The notes under the pieces are model-generated. The model had not been told where the DNA came from, searched no databases, and saw only the letters and a list, made by a program, of their open reading frames with translations. 21,223 bases of DNA from an archaeon. Its GTDB lineage: Archaea > Asgardarchaeota > Hermodarchaeia > Hermodarchaeales > Hermodarchaeaceae. Of this stretch, positions 1-7,246 are shown piece by piece. How positions within the stretch are numbered: position 1 is the first letter of the stretch; every line of letters starts with the position of its first letter. The stretch is from the NCBI GenBank assembly GCA_016550425.1, contig JABXGS010000168.1:1-21223 (forward strand), given 5' to 3'. The position numbers were made by a program, and so were the translations under genes.

Positions 1-981
1 TCGCATCAGGATCTGAAATGGAAGGAGTTTTTGTGGATCTTGCTTGTCTACAGCTACGGCTTCACCCTCTATGATACAATCTTTTGCTTTGATATTTTTG
101 AGTATTAGCTGCACAACATCGGGATACATCTGAGTAATTTGTTCAAGCCGACGAGAGAATATTATGATATCGTCACCTTGTTTATGAATCTGCATTCGCT
201 CCCCATCGAGTTTCCATTCACTTGCCAACTTACCTTCTAATTTCTCGAAAATTTCTTGAGGAGTCGAAAGTTTTTGGGCAGCCATCATACGAATTGGTTT
301 TCCGACCTGGACCTTTACCTTTTCAATGCCTTCAAGTCCCTCAAAAGCAATAAGACCAGCAATGTACCCCAAATCACTTGTTATATTGTAAGCACGCTCA
401 ATCGCATCGCGATGTTCTTTTCCACCAGCAAAGGCTTGTGCGAGGGCATCGATAACAGTCATTTCAGCGATGCCAAGACGTAACGTGCCAGTGACGGTAC
501 GGAGTAAATAACGTGCCTCAAGTGGAGTTGATGCGTTAATTAGTCCAGCTAGAATGCGAACCTTAAGGTCAGCACTCCCTGATCCCTGAGCAAAGGCAAT
601 TTTCACTAATGAGTCATACACTTGTTGTATTGACAGAGGAGTTTGAAATAAAGCAGTTTGGCGTTTTGATTCAAGTAGCTTTTCAATTGCAGTACCGATA
701 TCCCCAGTAGTATTCACAGTGTCTGTTACTTTTTTATTACTGATTCCAAGGGCAATTGCAATTGCGTTAATTGCCATTTTTTCAGCGATTCCTATTTCTG
801 GTTTTCCAGTCCAGTCAGGATAGAGTTTGCCTTGAGTTAGATATGCAACCTGTTCTATTGTTTCTGCATTAGTGTTAATTGCAAAGTGCTTTAGGAGTTC
901 ACCAAGTATGTCTGTCATTTCTAATCGTTTCGTAGTTTTTTCTATTCGGTAATAATATTGACAAATCTCTCGATACAGCAT
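1..981 (-). CDS. lig: ATP-dependent DNA ligase, archaeal/eukaryotic type, N-terminal part (3' end beyond window)
   Basis: This is the first 327 residues of a DNA ligase that seals nicks in replication and repair through an enzyme-adenylate intermediate; the reading frame is still open at the left edge. The protein begins MLYREICQYYYRIEKTTKRL, as archaeal LigI-type enzymes do. The helical DNA-binding domain spans about residues 1-225, with LRLGIAEMTVIDALA near 168-182. The adenylation domain follows: motif I EWKLDGER puts the nucleophilic lysine at K257, FSRRLEQIT near 275 is motif III, and EGEAVAVD near 305 is motif IIIa. The OB domain and motifs IV to VI lie outside the window. The ATG at 981 is chosen because it gives the family N-terminus and because a stop (1029-1027) lies upstream in frame. 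The gene is divergent from the radical SAM gene, with a 108-base gap between them. Family assignment is near certain. Confidence 0.95.
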   Translation of the reverse strand, partial: MLYREICQYYYRIEKTTKRLEMTDILGELLKHFAINTNAETIEQVAYLTQGKLYPDWTGKPEIGIAEKMAINAIAIALGISNKKVTDTVNTTGDIGTAIEKLLESKRQTALFQTPLSIQQVYDSLVKIAFAQGSGSADLKVRILAGLINASTPLEARYLLRTVTGTLRLGIAEMTVIDALAQAFAGGKEHRDAIERAYNITSDLGYIAGLIAFEGLEGIEKVKVQVGKPIRMMAAQKLSTPQEIFEKLEGKLASEWKLDGERMQIHKQGDDIIIFSRRLEQITQMYPDVVQLILKNIKAKDCIIEGEAVAVDKQDPQKLLPFQILMR

Positions 982-1089
982 TTTATCTCTCTCATAACTC
1001 AGATACCTAATCAAAGAAAAAGATAGTTACAAGAGTATCTGATAGTAACAGAAATCTTTTGTCTTTCAATATAGTATTTAAAAAAGACA

Positions 1090-2214
1090 ATGCCGAAATG
1101 TCTGATTTGTCAACAAGTAGATGGATTAGCTGAAGTTCTTCCCGTATGTGCATCTTGTTTACGATCTAGACCAGATGAATCAAGCGAAATCATTCAAGGT
1201 GCTCATAAATGGCGTTCATACTTATTTGAATTACCTGAAATCGTCTATGAAGAAAAAGATGGGATTCAGTGCAAAGTGTGTGCAAACGAGTGTCGTATTC
1301 CTGAAGGTGAAAAAGGGTATTGTGGTCTCCGGCTGAATCAGAACGGACGACTTGTTCAAAAGGTCTCAGCTACAAGGGCTTTATTACATTATTATTTGGA
1401 CCCTCACATAACAAATTGCTGTGCATCATATTTCTGTCCAGGAGGAACCGGAGTTGGATACCCGAAATGGTCCATGAACCCTCGTCCAGAATATGGCTTT
1501 TCAAATCTTGCGGTATTTTTCTATGGATGTAGTTTAGATTGTTTGTTTTGTCAAAATGTGTCCCATAAACGCATTGCTCAGGGAACCTTAGTAAAACTAG
1601 GGGACCTTCTATCTGTCATTGAAAACAACTCGAAGATATCCTGTGTGTGTTATTTTGGTGGATCACCAGAACCTCAGCTACCATTTACAATACGCTTCAT
1701 GGAAGAATGTAAGAGTCATTTTGAACAGCGAATACTTCGTCAATGTGTTGAGATGAACGGTCATGGTAATCCGTCGTTGATTAAGAAAATGGGAAAAATG
1801 GTAGAAGAGAGTGGCGGAATAGTAAAGTTTGATTTGAAAGCTTTTTCAAATCCGATATATCGAGCACTTTGCGGCATTTCAAAGGAAACGATATTTGATA
1901 ATTTCGCAATGCTAGCGGATACACTCGGCTTTGGAGAAAGAAAGTACACGCCGTTAATGGCAACTACATTATTAGTTCCCCATTATGTTGATGAGTATGA
2001 AGTGACTGAAATTGCTCGATTTCTTAAAAGCTTGAATCAACCATCTATTGAATACAGTCTCCTGGTTTTTCATCCAAGTCATCTCATGCGAGATCTACCT
2101 ATTACCCCCTTAGACCAGGCACAGCGTTGCTACAATGCGGTCAAGCGTATATTAGGCAAACCACCTCATGTTGGAAATATAAGCTTACTAAGTGGAAATC
2201 TTGAACTCGAGTGA
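1090..2214 (+). CDS. Radical SAM protein, pyruvate-formate-lyase-activating-enzyme-like, with N-terminal Cys clusters
   Basis: A 374-residue protein of the PflA-like (COG1180-type) radical SAM group. CSLDCLFC gives the CxxxCxxC motif (C147, C151, C154), which would bind the 4Fe-4S cluster used for SAM cleavage; YFGGSPEPQ near 190-197 resembles the glycine-rich SAM-binding strand. Before the barrel are two cysteine sets: C4/C7/C20/C23, looking like a zinc ribbon, and C61/C64/C68/C78 in the pattern CxxC-x3-C ending GYCGLR, typical of the AmmeMemoRadiSam-associated radical SAM subgroup. No glycyl-radical enzyme, Memo or AMMECR1 gene is in the window, so no substrate can be named. ATG 1090 is the first usable start; no clear Shine-Dalgarno site precedes it. 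The superfamily is secure, the function unknown. Confidence 0.85.
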   Translation: MPKCLICQQVDGLAEVLPVCASCLRSRPDESSEIIQGAHKWRSYLFELPEIVYEEKDGIQCKVCANECRIPEGEKGYCGLRLNQNGRLVQKVSATRALLHYYLDPHITNCCASYFCPGGTGVGYPKWSMNPRPEYGFSNLAVFFYGCSLDCLFCQNVSHKRIAQGTLVKLGDLLSVIENNSKISCVCYFGGSPEPQLPFTIRFMEECKSHFEQRILRQCVEMNGHGNPSLIKKMGKMVEESGGIVKFDLKAFSNPIYRALCGISKETIFDNFAMLADTLGFGERKYTPLMATTLLVPHYVDEYEVTEIARFLKSLNQPSIEYSLLVFHPSHLMRDLPITPLDQAQRCYNAVKRILGKPPHVGNISLLSGNLELE

Positions 2215-2238
2215 AATTTGTTGTAAGCACTAGAGAAA

Positions 2239-2254
2239 CGCTTATATTGAAGCG
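2239..2254 (+). promoter_or_regulatory. Candidate thermosome promoter: TATA box inside a short palindrome
   Basis: CTTATATT at 2241-2248 is a good archaeal TATA-like element, preceded by GAAACG in the BRE position. It would place transcription start near 2270, leaving a leader of about 27 bases that contains a Shine-Dalgarno site. The TATA sits inside an inverted repeat, CGCTT-6-AAGCG (2239-2254), which could be an operator that competes with TBP. The position is read from sequence; the regulatory role is inferred. Confidence 0.5.
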
Positions 2255-2282
2255 AAAAGTGCAACATCCTTACTTTTAGCAA

Positions 2283-2291
2283 AAGAGGTGA
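2283..2291 (+). promoter_or_regulatory. Shine-Dalgarno site of the thermosome gene
   Basis: AGAGGTGAC, matching the anti-SD end of archaeal 16S rRNA, ends about 6 bases before ATG 2298. It decides the start and shows that this organism uses SD-led initiation for at least some highly expressed genes. Confidence 0.7.
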
Positions 2292-2297
2292 CCCACT

Positions 2298-3923
2298 ATG
2301 TCATTGGGTGGAACCCCAATACTATTGCTCAAAGAAGGTACAAAGCGTGAACGTGGCCGTGATGCACAACATAATAACATAATGGCGGCCGTAGCAATCG
2401 CAGAAGCTATCCGTACAGCACTTGGTCCCAAGGGACAAGATAAGATGCTCGTCGACAGCTTCGGAGATGTTACAATTACTAATGATGGTGCTACTATTCT
2501 AAAGGAAATTGATGTAGAACATCCTGCTGCAAAGATGATTGTGGAAGTTGCAAAGACCCAAGACGATGAAGTAGGAGATGGAACAACTTCCTCCGTTGTA
2601 TTAGCAGGAGAACTGCTCAAACAAGCCGAGATGCTTATTGATCAGAAAATCCACCCCACTGTAATCGTGGAAGGATATCGTAAAGCAACTGAAAAAGCTC
2701 TTGAAGTTTTGGATTCCGTTGCCTTGGATGATTCAAGCGATGCAATGCTCAAAAAAGTCGCAATGACATCCATGCAATCCAAGGTTGTCTCTGAGTTTCG
2801 GAAATTCCTATCCGATTTAGCAGTAAGAGCCATTCAACGTATCACAGACACCGTTGATGGAGCTAAGAGCGCAGATATTGATAATGTCAAGGTAGAGAAG
2901 AAACAAGGTGGAACAATTCGCGATACGATGTTCATTGAGGGCATCGTCCTTGACAAAGAAATTGTCCACCCTGGTATGGAAAAAAGCGTCTCGAATCCAA
3001 AAATCGCTCTTATTCAGAGTGCCTTTGAAGTAGAAAAAACAGAATTCACAGCAAAAATCGATATCCGAGAAGTCTCGCAAATGCAGGCTTTTCTGGATGA
3101 AGAGGAACGAATGCTTCGAGAAATGGTGGCAAAAGTCAAAAAAATCGGTGCCAACGTTGTACTCTGCCAGAAAGGCATTGATGACGTAGCACAGCACTTC
3201 ATGGCACAAGAGGGTATCGTGGCTGTTCGCCGAATCAAAGAAAGTGACATGGAGAAACTAGCACGAGCTACTGGTGGAAAGCTGATTTCAAATCTTGATG
3301 AGCTAACTAAGAAAGACTTGGGTACAGCCCAACTTCTAGAAGAACGCAAGATTGCGGATGACAAAATGGTCTTTGTCGAAGGCTGCAAGAATCCTAAGGC
3401 TGTTAGTATTCTTCTTCGAGGAAGCACTGATCTCGCAGTTGATGAGGCAGAGCGAGCATTACATGATGCACTCTGTGTGATTCGTAACGTCGTAGAGGAT
3501 GGGCGAGTTGTTGCTGGTGGAGGTTCACCTGAAATTCAGGTTGCCCGACAACTTCAAGAGTATGCTGAAAGTCTTCCTGGTCGTGAGCAACTTGCTGTCA
3601 TAGCATTTGCTGAAGCAATGGAGATTATTCCTAAGACACTGGCTGAAAACGCAGGTCTCGATCCGATTGATATCATTGCAGACCTTAAAGCCCGACATGA
3701 AAAGGGTGAGGTTTCCGCGGGTGTTGATGGGATTAAAGGCAAAGTCGGTGATCTTGCAAAAGCTAATGTCTGGGAACCTTTAGTTGTGAAGCGGCAGGCT
3801 GTCAAGTCTGCAAGCGAAGTTTCGCAAATGCTTCTACGCATCGATGATGTAATCGCATCCAAGGGTATGGAAGGCGGTGGCGGCCCTGGGGGGCCTCCCG
3901 GTGGCGAAGACTTCGATGAATAA
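2298..3923 (+). CDS. thsA: Thermosome subunit (group II chaperonin, Cpn60/TCP-1 family)
   Basis: A 541-residue group II chaperonin, a cytosolic ATP-driven protein-folding machine that assembles as two stacked rings with a built-in lid. Motifs run in order: LGPKGQDKM (42-50), TNDGATIL (61-68), GDGTTSSVV (93-101) with the catalytic aspartate, and [10 protein letters not shown] in the C-terminal equatorial domain. The length fits full-length archaeal thermosomes, and the tail is a flexible Gly/Pro stretch ([11 protein letters not shown]) ending in acidic residues. Only one subunit gene is in the window, so alpha, beta or gamma class cannot be fixed; the symbol is generic. The rpo6/K gene starts 26 bases after the stop, suggesting read-through. 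The upstream palindrome around the TATA box may carry heat or stress control. Identity is certain. Confidence 0.98.
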   Translation: MSLGGTPILLLKEGTKRERGRDAQHNNIMAAVAIAEAIRTALGPKGQDKMLVDSFGDVTITNDGATILKEIDVEHPAAKMIVEVAKTQDDEVGDGTTSSVVLAGELLKQAEMLIDQKIHPTVIVEGYRKATEKALEVLDSVALDDSSDAMLKKVAMTSMQSKVVSEFRKFLSDLAVRAIQRITDTVDGAKSADIDNVKVEKKQGGTIRDTMFIEGIVLDKEIVHPGMEKSVSNPKIALIQSAFEVEKTEFTAKIDIREVSQMQAFLDEEERMLREMVAKVKKIGANVVLCQKGIDDVAQHFMAQEGIVAVRRIKESDMEKLARATGGKLISNLDELTKKDLGTAQLLEERKIADDKMVFVEGCKNPKAVSILLRGSTDLAVDEAERALHDALCVIRNVVEDGRVVAGGGSPEIQVARQLQEYAESLPGREQLAVIAFAEAMEIIPKTLAENAGLDPIDIIADLKARHEKGEVSAGVDGIKGKVGDLAKANVWEPLVVKRQAVKSASEVSQMLLRIDDVIASKGMEGGGGPGGPPGGEDFDE

Positions 3924-3937
3924 AATCGGATAAAAAA

Positions 3938-3944
3938 GAGGCGG
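3938..3944 (+). promoter_or_regulatory. Shine-Dalgarno site that fixes the GTG start of rpo6/K
   Basis: GAGGCGG lies 5 bases before GTG 3950. The overlapping ATG at 3948 is in another frame, so this site supports the GTG as the start codon. Confidence 0.6.
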
Positions 3945-3949
3945 AAAAT

Positions 3950-4198
3950 GTGCCAAAGAAAGGACCTGAAATCGGTCCTAAACGAATGACCCGATACGAA
4001 AAATCCCGGGTAGTGGGATCTCGTGCACTTCAAATATCGATGGGCGCCCCAATACTAACACGAATAACTTCGGATATTAATGACCCAATCCGGATTGCAG
4101 AATTGGAGCTACAGAAACGAGTTCTCCCAATTACTATTAGACGGAAATTACCCTCCGGTGCATTCGAAGACGTGGCTCTAGTCGACCTTGTCGATTAG
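3950..4198 (+). CDS. rpo6: DNA-directed RNA polymerase subunit Rpo6 (RpoK)
   Basis: An 82-residue small subunit of archaeal RNA polymerase, homologous to bacterial omega and eukaryotic RPB6, which clamps the C-terminal part of the largest subunit and aids assembly. The signature is clear: LTRYEK-like MTRYEKSRVVG, then SRALQISMGAPIL, then DPIRIAELELQKRVLPITIRRKLPSG. A GTG at 3950 with a good SD site starts the protein. A T-rich run at 4215-4228 follows and could end transcription. The gene is 26 bases downstream of the thermosome and probably shares its transcript. In many archaea rpoK sits with ribosomal or other polymerase genes, so the chaperonin neighbour is a less familiar setting. Confidence is high from the motif and size. 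Confidence 0.95.
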   Translation: MPKKGPEIGPKRMTRYEKSRVVGSRALQISMGAPILTRITSDINDPIRIAELELQKRVLPITIRRKLPSGAFEDVALVDLVD

Positions 4199-4213
4199 AT
4201 ACTCCGTCCTCAT

Positions 4214-4229
4214 CCTTTCTTTTATTTCG
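4214..4229 (+). terminator. T-rich candidate terminator after rpo6/K
   Basis: CCTTTCTTTTATTTCG, 16 bases after the rpo6/K stop, is a pyrimidine/T-rich run of the kind that ends archaeal transcripts without a hairpin. Read from sequence only. Confidence 0.4.
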
Positions 4230-4266
4230 TTATTGAATTCGCTAGTTTTTCTGCTATATTAGCAAG

Positions 4267-4283
4267 AGTACAAACCTTGTACT
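4267..4283. repeat. Perfect 7-bp inverted repeat AGTACAA-ACC-TTGTACT
   Basis: AGTACAA (4267-4273) and TTGTACT (4277-4283) are exact reverse complements around a 3-base centre. The element lies 12 bases upstream of a TATA-like CTTAAATG (4296-4303) in the 181-base gap before the PaaK-like gene. That position suits a dimeric regulator; as RNA it would give only a 3-nt loop. The gap holds no other gene. Confidence 0.5.
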
Positions 4284-4295
4284 AGTAGCCCGCTT

Positions 4296-4303
4296 CTTAA
4301 ATG
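4296..4303 (+). promoter_or_regulatory. Candidate TATA box of the PaaK-like gene
   Basis: CTTAAATG at 4296-4303 would set transcription start near 4326, downstream of the in-frame TTG at 4317 and upstream of ATG 4380. It therefore favours the ATG as translation start. Confidence 0.35.
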
Positions 4304-4379
4304 TTCGAAACCCTTTTTGCAAACTAGAAATAGGCTAGGTACTAATATTAAACAGATCATCTTCAGTTCGGTGCTGAGA

Positions 4380-5966
4380 ATGAAACGCTTTCTTTCGTTT
4401 AATGAGCTCAAATCACTAAGTTATGAAGAAATCGAGTCGATACAAAATCGAAAGTTCCGTGCTTTTATCCGATATCAGGTTTATCCGAATCACCCATTTT
4501 ATCGACGACTCTTCAAAGAGAATGGAATTGATCCATTCGATCTCAAAGTGCCCACTGACTGGGGTAAATATGGACTGCCCCTAGTAAGGAAAGCTGATTA
4601 CAAAGACAATCTTCGGGAATTTGTGTTAAATCCCCAACAAGTCGATGGACAAGAACGGGATTCGGCGGAAGCTATCAGAAACTTGTTGGATTACTACAAG
4701 GAAGCTGGATTTAAGGATGAACATAGTTTCGTTTTTCGTCGTGGACTAAAAGTCAAACTTCGAATTGGAAAAGAAAAAGCTACTAATGAACTCCTTGACC
4801 ATGTTAAGCACCAGTATTCCCCACGTTTCTTCTGGTTTTCATCGGGACGTGCGTCTGGACTTCCTTCGCCAGTGTTTCTTACACATTACGATAACGAGTT
4901 AATGTTGAACAATATGGCTAAATCCGGAAAAATGGCAATTGATCCATTTGTGAAAGATGGATTTGAACTCCGTGCTATGAATCTATTTCCATCTGCCCCT
5001 CATCTCGGCTTCTTTGGTGTGGATGGTGGATTGCTTCAAATGGCAGATTTTATTGTTCGTTCAACTGCAGGGGGAGCAATATCTACGGATAAACTTGTTC
5101 AGCTCGCCGAATTATTCAAAGTTACAGGTTTTGCAGCGATGCCCGGATATTTGCGAAATATCTTCTGTCGGGAATTACTTCACCAAAAACCGAAATTAGA
5201 AAAACGAGGAATCATCCTCTTAGCAGGTGAGCGTATTTATGACAGAGTAATTGATGACATTAAAGCTAACTTTGCAGAGGTTGGTATGACTGAAAGCCGC
5301 GTAATTGGTGGGTGGGCTGCAAGTGAAACCAAAATTGGAGTAGCTTGCCAATGTCAAGAAAAAGGTGGATATCATAATCTTTCTCCTCTGGCGTTCGCTA
5401 TTCGTTTTGTCAAATTTACAGATGATGCTGGTGGCTATGAATTTACTAGTCCGGAAGAAGGAGGTTATATTACCATCTTTCATGTCGATGGCCGTTCATC
5501 GATGTTTGAGGGCTATTTGATGGGTGATCATGTAGACAAGGTGACAACCGGTAAATGTCCTCATTGTGGATTAGAGATGCCTTGTTTCTTTAATATCTCC
5601 AGAGAATCCGAAATTGGTGCTCAAATGCATGTAATGGGAATTGCTGAAGAGAAAATTAAGGGTGCAACCGTTAACCTGACAGCATTGCGTGAGTCTTTGT
5701 TAGCAATGAGCCAAATTCATGAGGCTCAGATTATTGTGAGTAAATCAAAGCCTGATGATCCTTATTCAATGGATGTCCTTTCCTTGAATATTGTATTGAA
5801 GTCAGGAGCTAACCAAACTGAAGCCAAACGTATGATTCAAAAATTGACGAAAACTGAAACTGAGATTACACCAATAATTAATTTCATGGATTTAGACACG
5901 TTGTTGGAGCAGGCTGGTGGGCTGAAATTCCAGGAAATAGTAGATTCCCGCATTAAGCCAGCTTAG
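4380..5966 (+). CDS. PaaK-like adenylate-forming (ANL superfamily) protein with altered motifs
   Basis: A 528-residue protein from ATG 4380 that resembles phenylacetate-CoA ligase PaaK and coenzyme F390 synthetases, which activate a carboxylate as acyl-AMP, usually to make a CoA thioester. FSSGRASGLPSP (about 153-164) occupies the P-loop position of the usual SSGTTGKP, but with no lysine. LLAGERIYDRV matches the 'GGE' strand, and GGWAASETK the adenine-binding strand. YLMGDHVDKVTTGKCPHCG parallels the PaaK 'GD...GxCxCG' block, and SRESEIG replaces GRSDDM at the domain hinge, with IKGATVNLTALRESL parallel to the GVNVFP region. The last ~100 residues look like a small alpha/beta C-terminal domain. 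The family is likely; the acyl substrate is unknown and catalysis is uncertain because of the altered P-loop and hinge. A longer form from TTG 4317 is possible but poorly supported. Confidence 0.75.
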   Translation: MKRFLSFNELKSLSYEEIESIQNRKFRAFIRYQVYPNHPFYRRLFKENGIDPFDLKVPTDWGKYGLPLVRKADYKDNLREFVLNPQQVDGQERDSAEAIRNLLDYYKEAGFKDEHSFVFRRGLKVKLRIGKEKATNELLDHVKHQYSPRFFWFSSGRASGLPSPVFLTHYDNELMLNNMAKSGKMAIDPFVKDGFELRAMNLFPSAPHLGFFGVDGGLLQMADFIVRSTAGGAISTDKLVQLAELFKVTGFAAMPGYLRNIFCRELLHQKPKLEKRGIILLAGERIYDRVIDDIKANFAEVGMTESRVIGGWAASETKIGVACQCQEKGGYHNLSPLAFAIRFVKFTDDAGGYEFTSPEEGGYITIFHVDGRSSMFEGYLMGDHVDKVTTGKCPHCGLEMPCFFNISRESEIGAQMHVMGIAEEKIKGATVNLTALRESLLAMSQIHEAQIIVSKSKPDDPYSMDVLSLNIVLKSGANQTEAKRMIQKLTKTETEITPIINFMDLDTLLEQAGGLKFQEIVDSRIKPA

Positions 5967-5984
5967 ATGATCACTTGAAGAAAA

Positions 5985-6084
5985 TGGAGCCTCGGGCGGG
6001 GATTGAACCCACGACCAGCAGCTTACTCGACCACAAAGAAAAGAAGTTTACGAGGCTGTCGCTCTACCACTGAGCTACCGAGGC
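5985..6084 (-). tRNA. tRNA-Thr(CGT) with a 25-base intron at 37/38
   Basis: Reading the minus strand, GCCTCGG pairs with CCGAGGC (acceptor), GCTC/GAGC forms the D stem, ACAGC/GCTGC the anticodon stem (one A-C mismatch at 27-43), and GTGGG/CCCGC the T stem around TTCAATC. With the intron removed, the loop is CTCGTAA with anticodon CGT, decoding ACG. The discriminator is T and CCA is encoded. The intron shows a bulge-helix-bulge: CTCG pairs with CGAG and both 3-base bulges read TAA. A T-rich run follows the 3' end. The gene is antisense to the flanking protein genes and lies 18 bases after the PaaK-like stop. Confidence 0.95.
6024..6048 (-). other. Intron of tRNA-Thr(CGT), canonical position 37/38
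   Basis: The 25-base intron lies between A37 (6049) and A38 (6023). Loop bases 32-35 (CTCG) pair with CGAG inside the intron, leaving bulges TA^A and TA^A that a splicing endonuclease would cut after the second base. The ends are set by this motif and by restoring a 7-base anticodon loop. Confidence 0.88.
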
Positions 6085-6133
6085 GCTGTAGATGAGTTGA
6101 ATAGGGAGACCCAAAAAGATTTCGACTTAGTAG

Positions 6134-6141
6134 TTAATAAT
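6134..6141 (+). promoter_or_regulatory. Candidate TATA-like element of thiL
   Basis: TTAATAAT is centred about 25 bases before ATG 6162, the spacing expected for a leaderless archaeal transcript. No strong SD site precedes the ATG, which fits that reading. Weak evidence. Confidence 0.3.
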
Positions 6142-6161
6142 AGCACTTGAAGGGATTGTAG

Positions 6162-7160
6162 ATGTCGAAAAAGACGAATAAACTTCGTGATCTTGGCGAA
6201 AGAGGATTAATCCGTTGGTTTCAGGATTTAATCACTCCTTATGATAAAGCGCTTCTCTCTGGAATGGAGGATGCAGTAGCTGTACCTCTTAATGATGAAG
6301 CCATCATCGCGAATAGTGATATGCTGGTTGGATCAACTGATGTTTTACCTGGGATGTCTGCTAGCGAAATTGCGTGGAAAGCTGGAGTTATGGGATTAAG
6401 CGATCTAGCTGCAAAAGGAGCCATACCTCTTGGTGTGATATTTTCCTTAGGTTTACCAACAGATACAGAAGCAAATTTTGTTGCGGCAATTGTTGGAGGA
6501 TTAAATTATGTGTGTCGTGAGCATGATACATATTATCTCGGAGGGGATACTAATCAATGCCTGGACCTGGTGATTGACTGCACAGCAATTGGAAAGGTAC
6601 CTCGGAATCAGATTCTTAGGCGAAGTGGGGCTAAACCGGGTGATTTGATTGCTACCACAGGCAACTTTGGGTATACTGGGGCATTATTTGAGGCTTTGTT
6701 ACGGGGTTGTTCTGAACCCGCTGGACTCGTTGCACAAATTCGTGAGTCAGCATTACATCCGAAAGCTCGATTAAAAGAAGGCCAGATACTAGCTCAAAGC
6801 GGTTTTGTTTCTGCTTCGATAGATAGTAGTGATGGACTTGCATGGTCTTTGTATGAGCTGTCTTCGGCAAGTCGAGTCGGATTCCAACTTGATTATCTTC
6901 CTATTCCAGAAATATGTGAGAAATTCGCATCGGCGAATGATTTAGATCCAGTTGACCTTGCCTTATATGGAGGAGAAGAATTCGAGTTAATTGTTACTAT
7001 GGCACCTGAGAAATGGAATGAGGTAGAGACGAAAGTTCAGCAAGTTGGAGGATCGCTCATTCGGATTGGTAGCATACTTGAAGAACCAGAGAAAGTCTTA
7101 CGGATTGACGGAAAAGAAAAACCAATTGAGCCGAAAGGATATGAACATTTTTCGGATTAA
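6162..7160 (+). CDS. thiL: Thiamine-monophosphate kinase (ThiL, AIR synthase-like fold)
   Basis: A 332-residue cytosolic kinase that phosphorylates thiamine monophosphate to thiamine diphosphate, the last step of the pathway. The ATP and metal motifs are recognisable: GMEDAVAV (34-41, for the usual GDDAAV), NSDMLVGSTD (51-60), MGLSDLAAKGAIPLG (77-91), LGGDTNQ near 126, then DSSDGLAWSL and YGGEEFELIV in the C-terminal half. The length is normal for archaeal ThiL. No other thiamine gene is in the window, and I see no convincing TPP riboswitch upstream. The start ATG has only a weak purine-rich lead and may be read from a leaderless transcript. The 3' end stops 6 bases before the CCA of the antisense tRNA-Lys gene. 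Family assignment is strong; the extra residue and Glu in the first aspartate motif are minor departures. Confidence 0.9.
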   Translation: MSKKTNKLRDLGERGLIRWFQDLITPYDKALLSGMEDAVAVPLNDEAIIANSDMLVGSTDVLPGMSASEIAWKAGVMGLSDLAAKGAIPLGVIFSLGLPTDTEANFVAAIVGGLNYVCREHDTYYLGGDTNQCLDLVIDCTAIGKVPRNQILRRSGAKPGDLIATTGNFGYTGALFEALLRGCSEPAGLVAQIRESALHPKARLKEGQILAQSGFVSASIDSSDGLAWSLYELSSASRVGFQLDYLPIPEICEKFASANDLDPVDLALYGGEEFELIVTMAPEKWNEVETKVQQVGGSLIRIGSILEEPEKVLRIDGKEKPIEPKGYEHFSD

Positions 7161-7183
7161 AGGAAATGGCGGGCTCGGGGGGA

Positions 7184-7205
7184 TTTTCGGACAAGATTAT
7201 TTGCT
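7184..7205 (-). other. T-loop intron of tRNA-Lys(CTT), position 59/60
   Basis: T-loop bases TTCG (7211-7208) pair with CGAA inside the insert. The two opposed 3-base bulges are AAA and AAT, a textbook 3-4-3 bulge-helix-bulge resting on the GGGGG/CCCCC T stem. Cutting after the second base of each bulge removes 22 bases and leaves TTCGAAT. The inner part contains CAA/TTG, which can pair weakly. Confidence 0.88.
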
Positions 7206-7227
7206 TTCGAACCCCCGACAATCGGGT

Positions 7228-7246
7228 TTCTCCAATGAAATTGGCT
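7228..7246 (-). other. Anticodon-loop intron of tRNA-Lys(CTT), position 37/38
   Basis: A 19-base insert between A37 (7247) and A38 (7227). Loop bases CTCT can pair with GGAG in the insert (one T-G wobble), leaving bulges TA^A and AA^A. A competing inner hairpin CCAAT-TTC-ATTGG uses the same GG, so this BHB is more relaxed than the T-loop one. The boundaries follow the canonical position and the 7-base loop rule. Confidence 0.8.

Noticed and set aside
256..483. Rightward 75-codon reading frame
   Set aside because: It lies wholly antisense to the DNA ligase, whose frame is conserved and full of family motifs.
1066..1085. AT-rich run as TATA box of the radical SAM gene
   Set aside because: It is only 9-18 bases before the ATG, too close for an archaeal TATA element unless translation starts further downstream.
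2817..4033. Three leftward reading frames of 130 to 159 codons under the thermosome
   Set aside because: They mirror the codon pattern of the chaperonin, have low-complexity composition and no recognisable domain.
4317..4379. Longer start (TTG 4317) for the PaaK-like protein
   Set aside because: It has no SD site, and a TATA-like element at 4296-4303 would start transcription downstream of it. ATG 4380 gives an N-terminus like related proteins.
7184..7205. T-loop insert as evidence that tRNA-Lys is a pseudogene
   Set aside because: The insert has an exact BHB fold and its removal restores every stem and a consensus T-loop, so an intron explains it better.
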